A program made the translations under genes and the position numbers. A stretch of 64,000 nt of DNA from an uncultured Faecalibacterium sp. (GTDB lineage Bacteria; Bacillota; Clostridia; Oscillospirales; Ruminococcaceae): contig CAKSTO010000003.1 of the NCBI GenBank assembly GCA_934501115.1, forward strand, positions 1 to 64,000, given 5' to 3'. The notes below the pieces were generated by a model that did not search any database, was not told the origin of the DNA, and saw only the letters and a program-made list of their open reading frames with translations. Shown here piece by piece: positions 58,918-64,000 of the stretch; position 1 is the first letter of the stretch, and every line of letters starts with the position of its first letter.

Positions 58918-61070
58918 TTATTCGGCTTTGGTCTCGGTATTGTCAAACAGACCCTTATCCTTGGCCTTCTGCCAGGTCAGGCAGACGCGCAGCTTGGTGA
59001 CCATGCGGTAGGGGTGGAACTTTTCAGTGTCCTTCTCCTCGTCGATGTCGTCGTCCATCAGCTCCTGCTCTACCATCCAGCGGGCAGCTTTCTGCCAGTC
59101 GGTGTCGTCCTCGTCGATATCATCGTAGAGGTCGGTGTTCTGGGGCTCGGGCTTACCGGCGCGCTCCCAGATGAGGTCGGCCAGCTCGATGCGGTTGGAG
59201 GGCAGGATAATGCCGGGCATATTGATGACGCGGTAGATGCCGGTGCCTGCTTCGTAAAGGATAGCACCTGCGGCAGCGCCCACGACCACGGCAGAGAGCG
59301 CGCCCTTGATGTTGTCGGCGCCGCTGGGGTCGACCGGGTCGATCACCGTTTTATACTTTGCGCGGACGGTCACGCTGCCTGCGGGCATCCAGAAGTGCGT
59401 TTCCTCCGCGTCGTTATCCTTCAGCAGGGCGTCGTTGGGCGTGCCGTCCACCAGCACCTCCCAGCCGTCAAAGGCTTCGCCCGCCGGGGCGGGGTCAGCC
59501 TTCAGGGTGACTTTGGTTCCTGCGTTGATCTCGGTATAGGAGTACAGCGTCTCTTCGCCGCTGCCAAGGTCAGCCGCGGCGGTGGCGTGCTCGGAGGTCA
59601 CAGTGTACTTGCCTGCCGTTTTCCCGGTCAGGTAGCGGTAATTGCCGGTGCGATCATAGGCCACCAGATAGCCGTCGGTGCTGGTGAGCTTCAGGTTCTG
59701 CTGGTTCGGTGCATCCGACGTGGTGATCTGGCGCGGGGTGGTAATGGAGCTTTCTGCCACCTTGACCGTCGCAGGGTCGGTGAAGGTATCCTTGATGGTG
59801 ATCTTCTGGCCGTCGCCAAGGTAAATGTCGTTCTCGTTGTTTTCAAAGGTCACGTTTTCGAGGATGACGGTGGGGTCGCCGCTTCGCACCTCAATGCCGT
59901 ATTTGCTGTTTTTGATGGTGCCGCCGGAGACCGTAGTATTGCCGGTGCTTTGCAATGTCATAATTGCATCGCCGTTCGGCGCAGAGATAACACCGCCATT
60001 GAATTCCAAAACACCATTGTTTCCAATCGCATACTTTGAACTCTTCGTCAGCGAAATGGTTACAGGCTTTTCGCTTTCATCGATTTTCAAAGTACTGTTA
60101 TTACATTGAAATGCGACGGCGTCTTCGCCTTCAGCGGTGTAAGTGCCGCCATGAACCTTTGTAACGGCGTTTTCGACAGTGGCAATCATGATCTTTGGGG
60201 CGGAGGAGGTAAAAGTGCCATTGAATATTTCGAGGTCTCCGCGATTGTTTACGACGTTGCTATGCTCCGACTCAAAGGTTCCGTTATAGATCTTCATGGT
60301 TCCAGTAGAGAGGTTGACAACCGATGGTCGTCCGGTAGCGCTGTTTTTGCAATGCCCATCATAGATGATTAGAGTGGATTTTTCCTGATTCAGGACAGCG
60401 TTACTTGCCGGAGATTCGTATTCACCACCGTTAATCGTGAGTGTTGCACCAGAATCGTTGCTTACCGAAACATAATTCGATTTAACGTTGGAGTTCAAAA
60501 TCTCCATATATGCAGCGGAATAAACATTATAGATTGCAGGGCTGTGGTTTGTATTCAGCTTTACAAACGAGCCGCCATCGATCTTCACATGGCCGCTTTG
60601 GTTCCGCACAGCAGGGTTGTTATATGTCTGAGCAACAACATTCGTCAGCAGAATGGGGGCGTTTGCAATCGAATTATTGACATTCAAAAATCCGCCGACA
60701 GTGCAGTCTGCTTCAAAAGCCAGCTGACCATTGATCGTCAACGAAGCGGCCTGCTTCACGTCCAGCAGATAGGAATTACCCGTATATTTCACATTGCTGC
60801 TGATGTTGATGATCACATCTTTACTTGTATCAATGGTAATGCCCTGCGTATAGTCGCTGGTACCATCCAGATAATACACGCCGTCCGGAGTGATCGTTGT
60901 ATCGTTGATGGTCTCGCCGCCGTTCAGACGCACGCCGGTTTGCGCCTGTGCGCTTACGCCGTTTTCAGGATCGATACCCCCCCCAGCGCGAGCGCGCTTA
61001 CGGGGAGGACAGAGACTGCCATGCAGGCCGCAAGCGCCGCGCTGAGGAGCCGTGTCCGGAGTTGTTTCAT
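58918..61070 (-). CDS. Beta-helix surface protein with SLH-like C-terminus, split by a poly-C frameshift
   Basis: Two frames join to one plausible gene. The start at 61070 (AAGG upstream) encodes a signal peptide KQLRTRLLSAALAACMAV...SALAL, then frame is lost at an 8-C tract (60977-60984) and the reading stops. The frame after the tract continues IDPENGVSAQ and runs to 58918. One extra C, or two fewer, joins them into about 717 residues. Mature parts: a parallel beta-helix made of short repeats (about 45-450; LTINGGEYES, MKIYNGTFES, LEIFNGTFTS), a repeat domain ending WMPAGSVTVRAKYK, a GAAAGAIL segment, and an SLH-like end (ELADLIWERAGKPEP, AARWMVEQELM). It is either phase-variable or a sequencing error. 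Confidence 0.75.
60977..60984. repeat. Homopolymer C8 tract (possible phase-variation switch)
   Basis: Eight C in a row on the plus strand at the signal-peptide/mature junction of the surface protein. The length decides the reading frame: 6 or 9 restores it, 8 does not. Confidence 0.8.
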
Positions 61071-61172
61071 CGTTTTTTCCTTCCCTTCATGTAGGTTTTT
61101 ATCCGCCCGATGCTGCTCTGCAGAGGAGACGGTATCGTTCCCGCTGATCCTGCGGAGCATCTCGACATTTTT

Positions 61173-61202
61173 AGTGTAGCACCCCGGTGCGGGGATTTTC
61201 AA
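61173..61202 (-). promoter_or_regulatory. Promoter of the surface protein gene
   Basis: On the minus strand, TTGAAA (61197-61202), 18 bp containing CCCCGCACCGGGG, then TGCTACACT (TACACT at 61173-61178). The stretch 61203-61443 has no gene or clear element. Confidence 0.65.
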
Positions 61203-61443
61203 GGTTCAAATCTGCCGAAATTACGGAATGATTTTTGTGCGTTCCCGCGAGAATACGCCGCAGCAGCACTGGCTTTTTCCGGTATCAGAATAACAAGCTG
61301 AAAAATACCGGGAACGATGTCAAAGTGCGGAAACGGCCAAGCCGCAGGGCAGGCCGCCGCCGCAGCACACTCGTGCGCAATTTTTGTATTGTTACGCAGG
61401 GGTGATTTGAAATATTCTCCACCCAGAATCGCCGGGGCTTTTG

Positions 61444-61472
61444 TTGTTTCTCCGTCCCAGTTATGGTATACT
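61444..61472 (+). promoter_or_regulatory. Promoter of the pheA-aroB-aroC operon
   Basis: TTGTTT (61444-61449), 17 bp, TATGGTATACT (TATACT at 61467-61472). The leader is about 48 nt, too short for an attenuator. Confidence 0.75.
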
Positions 61473-61526
61473 TACTGAGTATCTTGGATCGGATGGTATT
61501 TTTATACATAAAAAGGATGTGAACCC

Positions 61527-62597
61527 ATGGACGCACTGGAACAGGCACGCGCCGAGATCGATGCAGTGGATGCCCAGCTGGCCGCGCTGTTTGAGCGGCG
61601 GATGGCCGCCGTGCTGCAGGTGGCAGAGTATAAGCGTGCCCACGGCCTGCCCATTTACGACGCCGCCCGCGAGACGGCAGTGCTGGAAAAGGCGGCTGCC
61701 CGCATCGGCACACCGGCGCTGCGGCCTTATTATAAAGACCACGTGCAGAACCTGATGGATGTGGCAAAGCAGTATGAGGCCGAGGTGCTGGGGCAAAACC
61801 GCGCCGCCTATCAGGGGGTGGAGGGCGCTTTTGCCCACATCGCCCTCCGGGCACTGTTCCCCCATGCCGAGGCCGTGAGCTGCCCCACATGGGACGAGGT
61901 GTTTGACGCGGTGGAGCGCGGCGATGCCGCCCACGGCGTCGTGCCCTTTGAAAACAGCCATGCGGGCGATGTGTCCGCAGTGCTGGATCTGTGCTACAAT
62001 CACCCGGCGCTGTGGGTGGTGGACGTCTATGACCTGCCCATCTCCCAGAACCTTCTGGTGCTGCCGGGCGCAAGGCTCGATCAGATCAAAAGCGTTTACA
62101 GCCACCAGCAGGCAATCGCCCAGAGCGAGACCTTTTTAAGGCAGTTTGGCCTGCCCGCCACCGCCATGCCCAACACCGCCATGGCCGCAAAGTTCGTGGC
62201 CGAAAGCGGCGACGTCTCCAAAGCGGCCATTGCCAGCGCAGAGACGGCGGCGCTGTACGGGCTGGAAGTGCTGGTGCCCCGCATCAACACCGACGGCGAC
62301 AACACCACCCGCTTTATCGTGCTCAGCCGCGAAAAGCCCACCGGCGGCAACCGGTTCTCGCTGCTGTTTACGGTGGACAACAAGCCCGGCAAGCTGGGCG
62401 AGGTGATCCAGATCATCGGTGCAAGCGGCTTTAATATGGAGTCCATCAAGAGCCGCCCCATGCCTCATGTGCCCTTTGAATATTATTTTTACGTCGAGCT
62501 TGTGGGCGACCCCACCGCCGACGAGACCGCCGCGCTGCTGCGCGAGCTTGACCGCACCTGCCGTACCGTGCGGCTGTTAGGAGTGTATACAAAATGA
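61527..62597 (+). CDS. pheA: Bifunctional chorismate mutase / prephenate dehydratase
   Basis: A 356-residue P-protein converting chorismate to phenylpyruvate. The N-terminal AroQ-type chorismate mutase (about 1-88) has ARAEIDAVDAQLAALFERRM and AEYKRAHGLPIYD. The prephenate dehydratase domain (about 90-275) has YQGVEGAFAHIA, VPFENSHAGDV and the catalytic TRF motif in NTTRFIVLS. The ACT domain (about 278-356; FTVDNKPGKLGEVIQII, GFNMESIKSRP) binds phenylalanine for feedback control. Its stop overlaps aroB (ATGA). Confidence 0.96.
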   Translation: MDALEQARAEIDAVDAQLAALFERRMAAVLQVAEYKRAHGLPIYDAARETAVLEKAAARIGTPALRPYYKDHVQNLMDVAKQYEAEVLGQNRAAYQGVEGAFAHIALRALFPHAEAVSCPTWDEVFDAVERGDAAHGVVPFENSHAGDVSAVLDLCYNHPALWVVDVYDLPISQNLLVLPGARLDQIKSVYSHQQAIAQSETFLRQFGLPATAMPNTAMAAKFVAESGDVSKAAIASAETAALYGLEVLVPRINTDGDNTTRFIVLSREKPTGGNRFSLLFTVDNKPGKLGEVIQIIGASGFNMESIKSRPMPHVPFEYYFYVELVGDPTADETAALLRELDRTCRTVRLLGVYTK

Positions 62598-63637
62598 GCG
62601 AATTTATCGGAACCAAGCTGACCATGAATCTGGGCGAGCGCAGCTACGACATCATCGTCAAAAACGGCTCGCTGGCAAACCTGTACCAGTTTGCCCGGCT
62701 CGACCGCCGGGTGGCGGTGGTCACCGACAGCGGCGTGCCTGCGCAGTACGCCCAGATCGTGGCCGACCAGTGCAAGGACGCCCGCATCATCACGGTGCCG
62801 CAGGGCGAGGCCAGCAAGAGCTTCAAGATCCTGGAAACCGTGCTGCGCCAGATGCTGGAGTTCGGCATGGGGCGCGGCGATCTGGTCGTGGCCGTAGGCG
62901 GCGGCGTGGTGGGCGATCTGGCCGGTTTTGCCGCGTCCATCTATATGCGCGGCATCGACTTCATCAACTGCCCCACCACCACCCTCTCCATGATCGACTC
63001 CTCCATCGGCGGCAAGACCGCCGTGGATCTGGGCGATACCAAAAACATCGTGGGTGCCTTCTGGCAGCCAAAGCTCGTCATCGTGGATCCGGACACCCTT
63101 GCCACCCTGCCCCGCCGCCACTTCATCAACGGTCTGGCAGAAGCCGTCAAAGCCAGCCTGCTGGCAGACCCGGAGCTGTTCGCGATCTTTGAAAGCGGCG
63201 ATGTGGACGCCCGGATCGGCGAGATCATCTGCCGCAGCCTGCGGTTCAAAAAGAACATCGTGGAGCAGGACGAGACCGAGCAGGGGATGCGCAAGGCGCT
63301 GAACTTCGGCCACACCATCGGCCACGGCATCGAGGCCGTCAAGGGCATCAAGGGCCGCCGCACCGTGGGTCTTTACCACGGCGAGTGCGTGGCGCTGGGC
63401 ATGCTGCCCATGATCGAATCCAAGGCATTGCAGAAGCGGGTGCGCGCGGTGTACCGCCGCCTCGGCCTGCCCACCCGCACCACTTATGATAAGGAAAAGG
63501 TGCTGGCGGAGATGCTGCATGACAAAAAGGCACAGGGCGGCCAGATCACCATCATCAAAGTGCCGGGGCTGGGCTGCTGGCGTGCCGAGACCATCCCGGT
63601 GGAGGGGCTGCGTCCTTTGCTGGGCATTGAGGATTAA
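62594..63637 (+). CDS. aroB: 3-dehydroquinate synthase
   Basis: A 347-residue NAD+- and metal-dependent enzyme cyclising DAHP to 3-dehydroquinate, step 2 of the shikimate pathway. Conserved stretches are GEASKSFKILETVLRQML, AVGGGVVGDLAGFAASIYMRGI (about 96), STTLLAQ-equivalent PTTTLSMIDSSIGGKTAVD (about 124), and metal-binding LNFGHTIGHGIEA (about 236) with LYHGECVALGM. The ATG overlaps the pheA stop, giving coupled translation. Confidence 0.97.
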   Translation: MSEFIGTKLTMNLGERSYDIIVKNGSLANLYQFARLDRRVAVVTDSGVPAQYAQIVADQCKDARIITVPQGEASKSFKILETVLRQMLEFGMGRGDLVVAVGGGVVGDLAGFAASIYMRGIDFINCPTTTLSMIDSSIGGKTAVDLGDTKNIVGAFWQPKLVIVDPDTLATLPRRHFINGLAEAVKASLLADPELFAIFESGDVDARIGEIICRSLRFKKNIVEQDETEQGMRKALNFGHTIGHGIEAVKGIKGRRTVGLYHGECVALGMLPMIESKALQKRVRAVYRRLGLPTRTTYDKEKVLAEMLHDKKAQGGQITIIKVPGLGCWRAETIPVEGLRPLLGIED

Positions 63638-63640
63638 GCG

Positions 63641-64000
63641 ATGAAAAATACATTCGGCAGTGACCTTTCGCTGACCATTTTCGGCGAGAGCCATGGAAGA
63701 GCCATCGGCGCAGTGCTGGACGGCATGGCCGCCGGTGTGCCGGTGGACGAGGCGTTTCTCGCCGCCTGCATGGACAAGCGCCGTGCCCGGGGCGACGGCC
63801 TGTCCACCCCCCGCGTGGAAGCGGACAGGATCCAGTTTTTGTCCGGTGTGGCGGGCGGCCACACCACCGGAACAGCCATTGCGCTGATGATCGAAAATAC
63901 CAACACCCGCAGCGGCGATTACGCCAAAACGGCAGACCTTCTGCGCCCCGGCCACGCAGACTACACCGCCTATGCCAAGTACCACGGGTTTCAGGATGCC
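63641..64000 (+). CDS. aroC: Chorismate synthase (5' part)
   Basis: The first 120 codons of AroC, cut by the window end. It catalyses the last shikimate step, EPSP to chorismate, using reduced FMN. Signatures are LTIFGESHGRAIGAVLDGMAAGV with the catalytic His near residue 17, RRARGDGLSTPRVEAD (about 47) and LRPGHADYTAYAKY. It starts 3 nt after aroB, so pheA, aroB and aroC form one operon for aromatic amino acid synthesis. Confidence 0.97.
   Translation, partial: MKNTFGSDLSLTIFGESHGRAIGAVLDGMAAGVPVDEAFLAACMDKRRARGDGLSTPRVEADRIQFLSGVAGGHTTGTAIALMIENTNTRSGDYAKTADLLRPGHADYTAYAKYHGFQDA

Overview
The window reads as chromosome of a GC-rich, low-motility gut Firmicute, most likely Faecalibacterium or a close Oscillospiraceae relative. 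This is an inference from gene content (split transketolase, GlvA-type 6-phospho-alpha-glucosidase, SpoVT in a streamlined genome, HrcA/CIRCE heat-shock operon), strong G/C third positions, Gram-positive Shine-Dalgarno sites, and several families of palindromic intergenic repeats. No 16S gene is present to settle it. Nearly all DNA is ordinary core chromosome; no phage, IS element, transposase or CRISPR array was seen.

Layout. 1-2.1 kb: the end of a phosphate uptake operon (pstA, pstB, phoU). 2.3-5.6 kb: an AraC-type regulator, an acetyltransferase, the serine/threonine symporter SstT, and an ECF transporter S component with a long structured leader. 6-7.8 kb: two-gene transketolase. 7.9-11.5 kb: a LysR regulator divergent from an exported FMN/FAD reductase, then thioredoxin. 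11.6-17.1 kb: a YheO-type regulator, aminotransferase, PTS EIIBC and RidA, divergent from a 6-phospho-beta-glucosidase. 17.4-26.4 kb: a complete histidine operon starting with a fused hisZ-hisG gene and ending with a PHP-type histidinol phosphatase; it is interrupted by several structured non-coding elements. 26.6-36.1 kb: a MATE pump, a probable type I toxin-antitoxin locus, a phosphoribosyltransferase, three exported twin-arginine-type proteins with an XRE regulator, a histidine phosphatase and two DUF3048 lipoproteins. 36.3-40.8 kb: tRNA-Lys and an alpha-glucoside PTS operon (rpiR-type regulator, glvC, glvA). 41-43.7 kb: M18 aminopeptidase and a BaiN-type flavoprotein. 43.9-49.8 kb: spoVT and hrcA-grpE-dnaK-dnaJ under a perfect CIRCE. 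50-58.9 kb: an FAD dehydrogenase, membrane proteins, a second MATE pump, a cytidylate-kinase-like protein, a degenerate C39-like protein, DUF624, plsC and two unknowns. 58.9-61.1 kb: a beta-helix surface protein split by an 8-C tract. 61.5-64 kb: pheA-aroB-aroC.

The most interesting points are: (1) a four-copy intergenic element (23.06, 26.39, 44.41 and 49.86 kb) whose two hairpins differ in stem sequence but keep their pairing, loops, a 5' CGTGAAAA box and a possible pseudoknot; (2) the frameshifted, possibly phase-variable surface protein; (3) the 36-residue toxin-like peptide with a convergent antisense promoter; (4) the HisZ-HisG fusion; (5) a multi-hairpin element between hisF and hisIE; and (6) the terminator-bearing leader of the ECF S component.
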